From Bacillota bacterium (GTDB lineage Bacteria; Bacillota; Limnochordia; Darwinibacteriales; Darwinibacteriaceae), in contig JAAZLB010000379.1 in assembly GCA_012799535.1 (NCBI GenBank), positions 1 through 6,492 of the forward strand: DNA of 6,492 bases. Direction: 5' to 3'. Position 1 is the stretch's first letter; each line of letters starts with the position of its first letter. Made by a program: the position numbers and the translations under genes. Under the pieces are notes generated by a model, which worked only from the letters and a program-made list of their open reading frames with translations, was not told where the DNA came from and did not search any database. Below, one piece after another: positions 1 to 5,853 of this stretch.

Positions 1-1129
1 CCGGATCTTGAGGATTATTGACCGCTTCTAAATATTCAACTTCACCTTCAGGATAGTTTTCAATCACAACTTTCAAAGGTCGTAGAACCGCCATGGTGCG
101 GGGAGCAGTCTTGTTTAGGTCTTCCCTGACACAGTGCTCCAAAAGGGCCACATCCACTATGCTGTTAGCCTTAGCTACCCCAATACGCTCGGCGAAATCT
201 CTGATGGAAGCAGGAGTATAACCACGACGACGTAACCCTGAAATAGTAGGCATTCTAGGATCGTCCCAAGATTCTACAACTCCACGATTAACCAAATCTA
301 GCAATTTGCGTTTGCTCATCATAGTGTAACTTAGGTTCAAGCGGGCAAACTCAATCTGCCTAGGATGGGGTTCTGGATACACTTGCTCTAAAATCCACTC
401 ATAAAGTGGTCGATTATTCTCAAATTCCAAGGTACAAATAGAGTGGGTAATCCCCTCAATGGCGTCAGACAAACAGTGGGTAAAATCATACATAGGATAA
501 ATGCACCATTCATCTCCTGTGCGATGGTGTTCCACCTTACGAATCCGATACAAAGTAGGATCACGCATCACTACATTAGGGGAAGCCATATCGATTTTGG
601 CCCGCAACACCCGGGAACCTTCCTCGAATTCGCCTGCACGCATCCGGGCAAAGAGATCGAGATTTTCTTCGATGGAGCGATCCCGATAGGGACTATTCTT
701 ACCTGGTTGGGTAAGGGTTCCCCGGTATTCCCGGATTTCTTCTGCGCTGAGATCACAAACATAGGCTTTCCCCTGTTTGATCAACTCCACAGCGAAACCA
801 TAAAGCTGTTCGAAATAATCGGAAGCATAATAGAGATGCTCGCCCCAATCAAAACCAAGCCAGTGCACATCTTCCATAATGCTTTCAATGTATTCAACCT
901 CTTCTTTTTCAGGGTTCGTATCATCAAAGCGCAAATGGCAAGTTCCTTCATAATCCCGAGCCAAACCAAAATTCAGGCAAATGGACTTGGCATGACCAAT
1001 ATGCAAGTAACCATTGGGTTCAGGAGGAAAGCGCGTCACAATTTTCTTGTGTTTACCCGTTGCTAAGTCCTCATCAATAATGGCCCTAATAAAATTGGAC
1101 GGATTATTGATATTTGTATTCGTATCCAT
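1..1129 (-). CDS. glnS: Glutaminyl-tRNA synthetase, C-terminal part cut off by the window edge
   Basis: This cytoplasmic class I aminoacyl-tRNA synthetase charges tRNA-Gln with glutamine using ATP. I translated the minus strand from the ATG at 1129; it stays open for 376 codons to the window edge. The HIGH signature is at residues 43-46 in the context [15 protein letters not shown]. The PEPNG and HAKS context is typical of GlnRS rather than bacterial GluRS, which usually has PSPTG and GGART. RFDDTNP follows about 30 residues later, and the KMSKS-type loop is MMSKRK at residues 270-275. The family is usually about 550 residues, so the catalytic domain is complete and most of the anticodon-binding barrels are missing. 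An AGGAG site nine bases upstream supports the start. It lies 51 bases after psuK, with a candidate promoter of its own. Many Firmicutes lack GlnRS and make Gln-tRNA by the GatCAB route, so its presence is informative. The family call is very secure. Confidence 0.96.
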   Translation of the reverse strand, partial: MDTNTNINNPSNFIRAIIDEDLATGKHKKIVTRFPPEPNGYLHIGHAKSICLNFGLARDYEGTCHLRFDDTNPEKEEVEYIESIMEDVHWLGFDWGEHLYYASDYFEQLYGFAVELIKQGKAYVCDLSAEEIREYRGTLTQPGKNSPYRDRSIEENLDLFARMRAGEFEEGSRVLRAKIDMASPNVVMRDPTLYRIRKVEHHRTGDEWCIYPMYDFTHCLSDAIEGITHSICTLEFENNRPLYEWILEQVYPEPHPRQIEFARLNLSYTMMSKRKLLDLVNRGVVESWDDPRMPTISGLRRRGYTPASIRDFAERIGVAKANSIVDVALLEHCVREDLNKTAPRTMAVLRPLKVVIENYPEGEVEYLEAVNNPQDP

Positions 1130-1138
1130 TTCTATCCT

Positions 1139-1143
1139 CTCCT
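1139..1143 (-). promoter_or_regulatory. Ribosome binding site of glnS
   Basis: AGGAG lies nine bases upstream of the ATG at 1129, inside the purine-rich stretch GAGGAGAGG. It supports the chosen glnS start; the next downstream ATG codons fall inside the conserved catalytic domain. Confidence 0.7.
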
Positions 1144-1163
1144 CTAGCTTGTTCCCTCTTTAC

Positions 1164-1191
1164 ACTTTAGCACACTTAGGTCATCTGTCAA
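1164..1191 (-). promoter_or_regulatory. Candidate sigma-A promoter for glnS
   Basis: Reading the minus strand, a perfect -35 box TTGACA (1191-1186) is followed after 16 bases by TAAAGT (1169-1164), which matches four of six bases of the -10 consensus. The -35 box lies within the last codons of psuK. Transcription would start near 1157, giving a leader of about 28 bases that contains the glnS ribosome binding site. The match is by eye only; the weak -10 box and the overlap with coding sequence limit confidence. Confidence 0.45.
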
Positions 1192-2065
1192 GAGTTGGGC
1201 GACCTCCGTAATGTTGTACACAACACCCCGCAAGCTTATGCCCTGCTTTGGCCGAGCTAACCAATGAACCACTTTGGGCAAACTCGGCAAGAAACCCCGC
1301 GGCAAAGGCATCACCTGCTCCTGTTGTATCCAGAACAGATACATATGGCGCAGGAACATGAACCACTTCTTCTCCCTGCCCACACAGGCAACCATCAGCT
1401 CCCATAGTTAACACCACAAGGGGATAAAAGCGAAGTAAAGACTTCACTATCTCCTCCGGAGCGCTTTCTCCTGTTAAAGTACGGCCTTCATCCAGGTTGG
1501 GAAAAACCAGATCCGCCCCTGAGGTTAGGGTAAGAAATCTTTCCACCCCAAATTCTTCTAATAGGGCATAGGAGGAAGGATCAAGGGAAACAAATAGACT
1601 CCTTTCCTTGGCTATCCCCATAATTTCCGAGGTGGTCTCCGCTAAACCTTCACAACCAAATAAAGAATAGGCAGTCACATGTAAATGGCTTAGACCTCGA
1701 AAAAATTCCGGGGGAAAATCCTCAGTTTGAAGCAACAAGTTAGCACCACGGGAGGTTACCATGGTTCTCTCTCCCCGTTCATCTAAAAATAAAAGAATGG
1801 TTCCTGTTGGTTGTGGTTTTTCCACAAGGAAGGTATCTACTCCATGCTGTTCTAGTTCAAGGCGACTTACCTTGCCTGCTAAATCCTGACCAACTGCTCC
1901 TAAAAAGCGAACCCTACTACCTATACTTCCAAGCCAGGTGGCAAAGTTCGCCCCAGATCCACCCCCTTGGTAAGAAATTTTCCCCACCACATCACTACCT
2001 AATTGTAAAGGTCCATGGGCGTGCACCGTAATGTCTAAAATAATATCCCCAAATACACCAAACAC
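1181..2065 (-). CDS. psuK: PfkB-family carbohydrate kinase, probable pseudouridine kinase
   Basis: This 294-residue protein belongs to the ribokinase/PfkB family. The glycine-rich first signature, GGGSGANFA, is at residues 34-42, followed by FLGAVGQDLAG around 54-64. The second signature, DTTGAGDAF, is at 246-254, with D252 as the expected catalytic base. Length is normal for the family. PfkB sequence alone does not fix the substrate. The call of pseudouridine kinase (pseudouridine plus ATP to pseudouridine 5'-phosphate) rests on the immediately preceding psuG, which uses that product. The start is GTG, two bases after the psuG stop, with GGAGG at 2079-2075 nine bases upstream inside the end of psuG. 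This implies coupled translation. Ribokinase or another nucleoside kinase is the main alternative. Confidence 0.85.
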   Translation of the reverse strand: MFGVFGDIILDITVHAHGPLQLGSDVVGKISYQGGGSGANFATWLGSIGSRVRFLGAVGQDLAGKVSRLELEQHGVDTFLVEKPQPTGTILLFLDERGERTMVTSRGANLLLQTEDFPPEFFRGLSHLHVTAYSLFGCEGLAETTSEIMGIAKERSLFVSLDPSSYALLEEFGVERFLTLTSGADLVFPNLDEGRTLTGESAPEEIVKSLLRFYPLVVLTMGADGCLCGQGEEVVHVPAPYVSVLDTTGAGDAFAAGFLAEFAQSGSLVSSAKAGHKLAGCCVQHYGGRPTLDR

Positions 2066-2067
2066 GC

Positions 2068-2976
2068 CTAATTGCCTCCAGCAGAGTAAGCTTTAGCTAA
2101 CTGGGCTCCGAGATTTAGGTTATTTTTAATCAAGGCTCTATTGGCTTGAACTGTCTCCCCACAACTAATTTCATGCAATCTACCGAGAATATAAGGAGTA
2201 ACATCCTTACCGTGTACCCCTTTTTCTTCCACCTCGGTTAAGATCGTATCTAACCAGGCGTTAAAGCGGTCCCCATCTAATTCATCCTCTACTGGAATTG
2301 GGGTACTCACCACCATACCACCAGTTATTCCCAGTTGCTCTTTAATCTTAAAGGCATTAATGATTTGGGATATTTCATCGATCCGATAATCTACCTTCAG
2401 ACCACTATCCCGCACATAAAAGGCGGGGAAATTATCAGTCTGATAACCTAAAACAGGGGTACCTTGGCTTTCCAGAACTTCCAGAGTCTTAGGTAGATCG
2501 AGGACAGACTTTGCCCCGGCACAAACCACCAGCACATTGTAATTAGCTAAGGCTTGTAAGTCCGCGGAGATGTCAAAGGTGTCTTCAGCGTGGCGGTGCA
2601 CTCCACCAATACCACCAGTAACAAAAACCTTGATCCCTGCCCAATGGGCTACCTGCATTGTTGTTGCCACTGTAGTGCCTCCATCAAGACCAAGAGCCAC
2701 CATGAGGGGAAGATCGCGCAAGCTGGCTTTTCGAATATTTCCCGCTTGGGCAATATAATGGATTTCCTCAGTAGTTAAACCTACTTTCAAGCGCCCGCCC
2801 AAAACCCCAATGGTGGCTGGTACCACCCCTTGTTCCCGTAAGAGAGACTCCAGTTCTAAAGCGAGATTATAATTCTCAGGATAGGGAAATCCATGGGCGA
2901 TTAGAGTTGATTCCAAAGCAACTAGCGGTTGGTTTGTAGCTAATGCCTTGCGAACTTCATTACTTAGATCTAGCAT
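2068..2976 (-). CDS. psuG: Pseudouridine-5'-phosphate glycosidase
   Basis: This enzyme breaks the C-C glycosidic bond of pseudouridine 5'-phosphate, giving uracil and ribose 5-phosphate, a step in pseudouridine salvage and degradation. The 302 residues align by eye with the E. coli PsuG family (about 312). ALESTLIAHGFPYPEN (20-35) carries the conserved Glu22, and IRKASLRDLP (81-90) carries Lys83, the likely Schiff-base lysine. GGIGGVHR (121-128) leads to D139 in DISADL, and AGAKSVLDLPKTLE (153-166) contains K156. These correspond to E31, K93, D149 and K166 of the E. coli enzyme as I recall them, so the active site looks intact. The ATG at 2976 follows the methyltransferase stop by one base, with GGAGG inside that gene's last codons, so translation is probably coupled. 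The identification is very secure. Confidence 0.95.
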   Translation of the reverse strand: MLDLSNEVRKALATNQPLVALESTLIAHGFPYPENYNLALELESLLREQGVVPATIGVLGGRLKVGLTTEEIHYIAQAGNIRKASLRDLPLMVALGLDGGTTVATTMQVAHWAGIKVFVTGGIGGVHRHAEDTFDISADLQALANYNVLVVCAGAKSVLDLPKTLEVLESQGTPVLGYQTDNFPAFYVRDSGLKVDYRIDEISQIINAFKIKEQLGITGGMVVSTPIPVEDELDGDRFNAWLDTILTEVEEKGVHGKDVTPYILGRLHEISCGETVQANRALIKNNLNLGAQLAKAYSAGGN

Positions 2977-2977
2977 G

Positions 2978-3742
2978 TTAGGCCTCCTCCGCCAATAAAA
3001 ATTCCAAACTAGGCTCTATACTCCAAAACTTCTTAAACTGAGCGTATTCTTCCTTAGCAACTTCCGACGGAGCTTGGGGATCTCGAAAGGCTCGGATTAA
3101 AAGGTTTTTAGGGGTGTGTTCCAAATCAATAAATTCCATTATAGTCACAGAATACCCTACCGTTTCCAAGAGCTTAGCCCGAGCCGCATCAGTAATCAAG
3201 GCAGCCAGCCGCTCCTTAACAACTCCATGCTCCAGCAGGGCTTTTTGACTCGGTTGTACTAACTGATTGAATAATTCGTGTTGGCAACAGGGAACCGCTA
3301 AAACAAGCTGTGCTTGCCATTTAACTGCTTGGGCTGGGGCGTAGTCTGTGGCAATATCACAAGCATGCAACGAGACAACCATGTCAATCTCAGTTTGGGA
3401 TTGGAAGTCTTTTATATCCTCATGGTAGAATTTTAAGTGGTCATAACCTAATTGGCTAGCCACCTTGTTGCCAAAAAACACCACATCTTCCTTCAGGTCC
3501 AAACCAACCAATTCTACCGGCAACTTGAGATGTTCTACTAAATAATGATAAAGGGCAAAAGTTAGATAGGCCTTCCCACTACCAAAATCCACAATTCTAA
3601 TTGGGCGTCCTTGCTTAAGTGGTTGTTCTAAGGCGGGCAAACAGTCCTCCACAATCTCTAAGAACTTATTAAGCTGGCGAAATTTATTATAACGTTTAGC
3701 CAGAACCTGACCTGAACTATTCATCACACCTAACTCTACCAA
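2978..3742 (-). CDS. SAM-dependent methyltransferase, catalytic part of a frame-split gene
   Basis: This holds the Rossmann-fold domain of a class I SAM-dependent methyltransferase, best matching the Methyltransf_32 type; the substrate is unknown. Motif I, IVDFGSGKAYL, is at residues 50-60 and binds SAM. LVGLDLK (78-84) is motif II, HACDIATD (126-133) is a family hallmark, and VPCCQHE (150-156) replaces the usual motif IV. The annotated start is a TTG with no ribosome binding site. The same frame stays open further upstream for 22 codons to 3808, encoding AELSHDRAKRYILTEG, which looks like real protein. I therefore infer that this is not an independent gene but the second part of one product begun at 4155. 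The joined length, about 392 residues, is what I recall for full family members. The 3' end abuts psuG and contains its ribosome binding site. Confidence 0.85.
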   Translation of the reverse strand: MVELGVMNSSGQVLAKRYNKFRQLNKFLEIVEDCLPALEQPLKQGRPIRIVDFGSGKAYLTFALYHYLVEHLKLPVELVGLDLKEDVVFFGNKVASQLGYDHLKFYHEDIKDFQSQTEIDMVVSLHACDIATDYAPAQAVKWQAQLVLAVPCCQHELFNQLVQPSQKALLEHGVVKERLAALITDAARAKLLETVGYSVTIMEFIDLEHTPKNLLIRAFRDPQAPSEVAKEEYAQFKKFWSIEPSLEFLLAEEA

Positions 3743-3777
3743 AAAAGGATAGGGTGTTCCCTCGGTTAGTATATAAC

Positions 3778-3800
3778 GCTTAGCCCGATCATGGCTTAAC
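3778..3800 (-). promoter_or_regulatory. Imperfect stem-loop after the frameshift site
   Basis: On the minus strand GTTAAGCC (3800-3793) can pair with GGCTAAGC (3785-3778) around a seven-base loop. There are seven pairs, one of them G-U, and one A-A mismatch. The stem begins seven bases after the slippery heptamer, within the usual spacing for a frameshift stimulator. It is only moderately stable and could be chance. Confidence 0.35.
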
Positions 3801-4155
3801 TCTGCCTGTTTTTTAGAGGGGGATGTTTTAAGATCTTGACCACACCCTTTTTACTCACTAAGACTTGCCAATCTGCATCTACCGAGTACAAAAAACCTTG
3901 CCTAAAAATCCCTTGAAGGAGTAGGAGAATGAGGGCCTGGGCTTCACCAGGCTCCAAATTCTCATGTAATTCCTTTTGAGGATAGTGGTAGGTCACTTGG
4001 TAATGCAAACTCTCTTTGAGCAATAAAGGACGTAAGGATACCTTTGTATAAGGTGTCTGTCCCTTCTGCCGTTCTTTGCTCAAGGTAGCAGAAATAAGTT
4101 GCTCAGCTTTGATGAGTTCTTCCAACAAGATTTCTAGTTGCTCACACTTCATCAC
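3796..4155 (-). CDS. N-terminal part of the frame-split methyltransferase
   Basis: This 119-residue product has no motif of its own that I recognise. A helical start (EQLEILLEELIKAEQLISAT) leads to KVSLRPLLLKESLHYQVTYHY and then a segment ending VSKKGVVKILKHPP. It resembles the N-terminal extension that precedes the catalytic domain in Methyltransf_32-type bacterial proteins; this is from memory, not alignment. It stops at TAA (3798-3796), four codons after an A-rich run, while the -1 frame continues into the methyltransferase. The start is GTG at 4155 or the adjacent ATG at 4152. Either overlaps the gnd stop (TGA, 4144-4142), and no strong ribosome binding site is at the right distance, so translation probably depends on coupling to gnd. 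If no frameshifting occurs, the locus is a broken gene. Confidence 0.75.
   Translation of the reverse strand: MMKCEQLEILLEELIKAEQLISATLSKERQKGQTPYTKVSLRPLLLKESLHYQVTYHYPQKELHENLEPGEAQALILLLLQGIFRQGFLYSVDADWQVLVSKKGVVKILKHPPLKNRQS
3808..3814 (-). other. Candidate -1 frameshift site (A AAA AAC)
   Basis: In the frame of the upstream part the codons read CTA AAA AAC AGG CAG AGT TAA, so the heptamer A AAA AAC is in the phase needed for tandem slippage. Slipping back one base makes the next codon CAG at 3808 and opens the methyltransferase frame. A run of five C residues at 3822-3818 lies just upstream; one extra C there would also restore the frame, giving HPPSKKQ. The slippery site and the indel explanations therefore compete. 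AAC is a weaker slip codon than AAG in E. coli. Confidence 0.5.
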
Positions 4156-5614
4156 TAGTAACCACTTTATCTCCTAGTTGCCATTGGGTGTGGAAGGCAC
4201 CGGGACGATCTCGACGAGAGTAGGTATGGGCCCCAAAGTAATCCCGTTGGGCCTGCACCAAATTAGTCCATAGATAAGGATGGCGAATGCTATCAAAATA
4301 AGCTAGAGCTGAGGCAAAGCCCGGTACAGGTAAACCTTGTTCGACAGCTAAAGCCACGACTTTACGCCATGACTCCTGATTGCCCTTAAGAGTCTCTTGA
4401 AAATAGGGTGCTAAGAGCAAATTCTCCAGATCGGGATTTTGATCGTAAGCATCTGTAATGTGCTGTAAAAACTGAGCACGAATAATACATCCACCCCGCC
4501 ACAACTTGGCAATTTCCCCTAGATTTAAGTTCCAATCATACTCTTTGGAGGCTTGAGCAAGTAAATCAAAGCCTTGGGAGTAAGCGCAGATTTTCGAAGC
4601 AAAAAGAGCTTGGCGTACAGCTTCCACAAACTCTGCTGGATCAAGATCCACTTGGGGAGTTTTAAAAGGAAACGCTTTGGCTGCTAGTTCCCTTTGATCA
4701 TAGGCGCCAGAAATAATCCGAGCGAAGACCCCTTCAGCAATTGTAGGTGCCGCCACTCCCAGATCTAAAGCCTCTTGACTGGTCCATTTTCCTGTCCCTT
4801 TTTGGCCAGCCCCGTCTCCTACTAATTCTAGCAGCGGTTGACCAGTGTCCTGATCAACTTTTCCCAGAATATGACCGGTAATCTCAATTAAATAGCTATC
4901 TAATTCCCCTTGGTTCCACTCTTCAAAAACTTCCTGCATTTCCTCGGCATTGAAACCCAAAAGATGCTTCATTAGGAAATAGGCTTCTCCGATTAACTGC
5001 ATATCTGCATATTCGATCCCATTATGAACCATCTTGACATAGTGACCAGAACCATCAGAACCAATCCATTCACAACAGGGTTCACCATCAACTTGAGCAG
5101 CAATCGCCTGAAAAATAGTCTGAATATGAGGCCAGGCTTCTTTGCTTCCACCGGGCATAATACTCGGACCGGTCAAAGCCCCTTCTTCTCCCCCAGAAAC
5201 GCCTGCACCAACGTAGAAAAGACCCCGGTCTTCCAACAACTTCGTCCGGCGAATAGTGTCTGAATAAAGGGAGTTCCCCCCATCGATAATAATATCCCCT
5301 GGTTCTAGAACTTCCAATAACCGCTCGATAAACAGATCAACCGGCTCTCCAGCTTTGACCATCAGCATAACCTTACGTGGTGTCTTCAGCTGAGAGGCCA
5401 ACTCTTCTATAGTATAAGCCCCAATAATATTCTTTCCTGCACCACGTCCTTGTAAAAGCTGGTCTATTTTTTCAGGTGTGCGATTATGAACTGCAACAGT
5501 AAAACCGTGGTTTTCCATATTTAAAACAAGGTTTTCACCCATGACCGCTAAACCAATTAATCCAAGATCCGCTTTTATTGTAATCACTCCCTGCTTTTTA
5601 ATTATCTCTTGCAT
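4142..5614 (-). CDS. gnd: 6-phosphogluconate dehydrogenase, decarboxylating (NADP type)
   Basis: This cytosolic enzyme oxidises and decarboxylates 6-phosphogluconate to ribulose 5-phosphate, making NADPH in the oxidative pentose phosphate pathway. The nucleotide-binding motif GLAVMGENL is at residues 21-29, and HNRTPEK (43-49) has the NRT triplet that in NADP-dependent enzymes contacts the 2'-phosphate. GVSGGEEGA (138-146) is the substrate-binding signature, and HYVKMVHNGIEYADMQ (191-206) carries the catalytic Lys194 and Glu201. The all-helical C-terminal domain has AGQKGTGKWT (269-278) and ends with YFGAHTY near 459-465. The usual size is about 470 residues; this frame gives 490. The ATG at 5614 has no good ribosome binding site. 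Homologues usually start just before KADLGLIGLAVMG, where this gene has ATA (codon 13) behind AGGGAG, so the true start is uncertain. Function is very secure. Confidence 0.96.
   Translation of the reverse strand: MQEIIKKQGVITIKADLGLIGLAVMGENLVLNMENHGFTVAVHNRTPEKIDQLLQGRGAGKNIIGAYTIEELASQLKTPRKVMLMVKAGEPVDLFIERLLEVLEPGDIIIDGGNSLYSDTIRRTKLLEDRGLFYVGAGVSGGEEGALTGPSIMPGGSKEAWPHIQTIFQAIAAQVDGEPCCEWIGSDGSGHYVKMVHNGIEYADMQLIGEAYFLMKHLLGFNAEEMQEVFEEWNQGELDSYLIEITGHILGKVDQDTGQPLLELVGDGAGQKGTGKWTSQEALDLGVAAPTIAEGVFARIISGAYDQRELAAKAFPFKTPQVDLDPAEFVEAVRQALFASKICAYSQGFDLLAQASKEYDWNLNLGEIAKLWRGGCIIRAQFLQHITDAYDQNPDLENLLLAPYFQETLKGNQESWRKVVALAVEQGLPVPGFASALAYFDSIRHPYLWTNLVQAQRDYFGAHTYSRRDRPGAFHTQWQLGDKVVTSDEV
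5587..5592 (-). promoter_or_regulatory. Ribosome-binding-like site inside the gnd 5' end
   Basis: AGGGAG lies eight bases before the ATA at 5578-5576, the point where typical 6-phosphogluconate dehydrogenases begin. It is downstream of the annotated ATG at 5614 and so cannot serve it. It suggests that the original start was at codon 13 and either ATA is used or a former ATG was lost. Confidence 0.4.
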
Positions 5615-5625
5615 TAACTAATGCA
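5610..5625. repeat. 16-base palindrome over the gnd ATG
   Basis: TGCATTA (5610-5616) and TAATGCA (5619-5625) are perfect inverted repeats separated by two bases, in the short gap between the FmdB-like gene and gnd. The ATG at 5614 lies inside one arm. It could be an operator half-site pair or a short RNA hairpin hiding that ATG; chance in AT-rich DNA is also possible. Confidence 0.45.
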
Positions 5626-5638
5626 TCAACTAGAAGCC

Positions 5639-5836
5639 TCAACCAAAGCCCGAACTACATCCACCGCCTCCCGAAGATTGTCTGCGTATGAAGCCTAAAG
5701 GTCTAAATATCTGAGACACTTCTTTAGACTCACAGTTAGGGCAACTTGGCTTGACCCCAGCTTCCTTATCTTTAAGACTTACATTGGCCTCGAAGGCATG
5801 CTGACACTTTTCACAACGAAAATCATAAAGTGGCAT
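5639..5836 (-). CDS. FmdB-type zinc ribbon protein
   Basis: This 65-residue protein has the typical start MPLYDFRCEKCQHAFE and two zinc-binding CxxC pairs, C8/C11 and C32/C35 (the second in SCPNCES). These form one zinc ribbon of the FmdB regulatory-protein/CxxC-CxxC-SSSS family. The tail is a flexible glycine/serine stretch, SSGGGGCSSGFG, common in this family. The biochemical role is unknown for most members; the FmdB name comes from a proposed regulator of formamidase and does not establish function here. The start is firm: AAAGGAGG ends six bases before the ATG. It lies 17 bases after the phosphotransferase and 24 before gnd, consistent with co-transcription. Confidence 0.9.
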   Translation of the reverse strand: MPLYDFRCEKCQHAFEANVSLKDKEAGVKPSCPNCESKEVSQIFRPLGFIRRQSSGGGGCSSGFG

Positions 5837-5853
5837 GACTAACCTCCTTTCCT

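Noticed and set aside
443..1066. 207-codon open frame on the plus strand
   Set aside because: It lies wholly antisense to glnS, whose conserved motifs define the real frame. Its translation shows no recognisable domain.
1144..1395. 83-codon minus-strand frame overlapping psuK
   Set aside because: It runs out of frame over the conserved GAGD region of psuK and has no sign of its own function.
3742..3742. TTG at 3742 as an independent methyltransferase start
   Set aside because: There is no ribosome binding site, and the protein-like frame continues upstream of it, so a joined product is more likely.
5615..5638. Terminator between the FmdB-like gene and gnd
   Set aside because: The palindrome there is AT-rich with a two-base centre and lacks a following T-run on the minus strand, so it does not resemble an intrinsic terminator.
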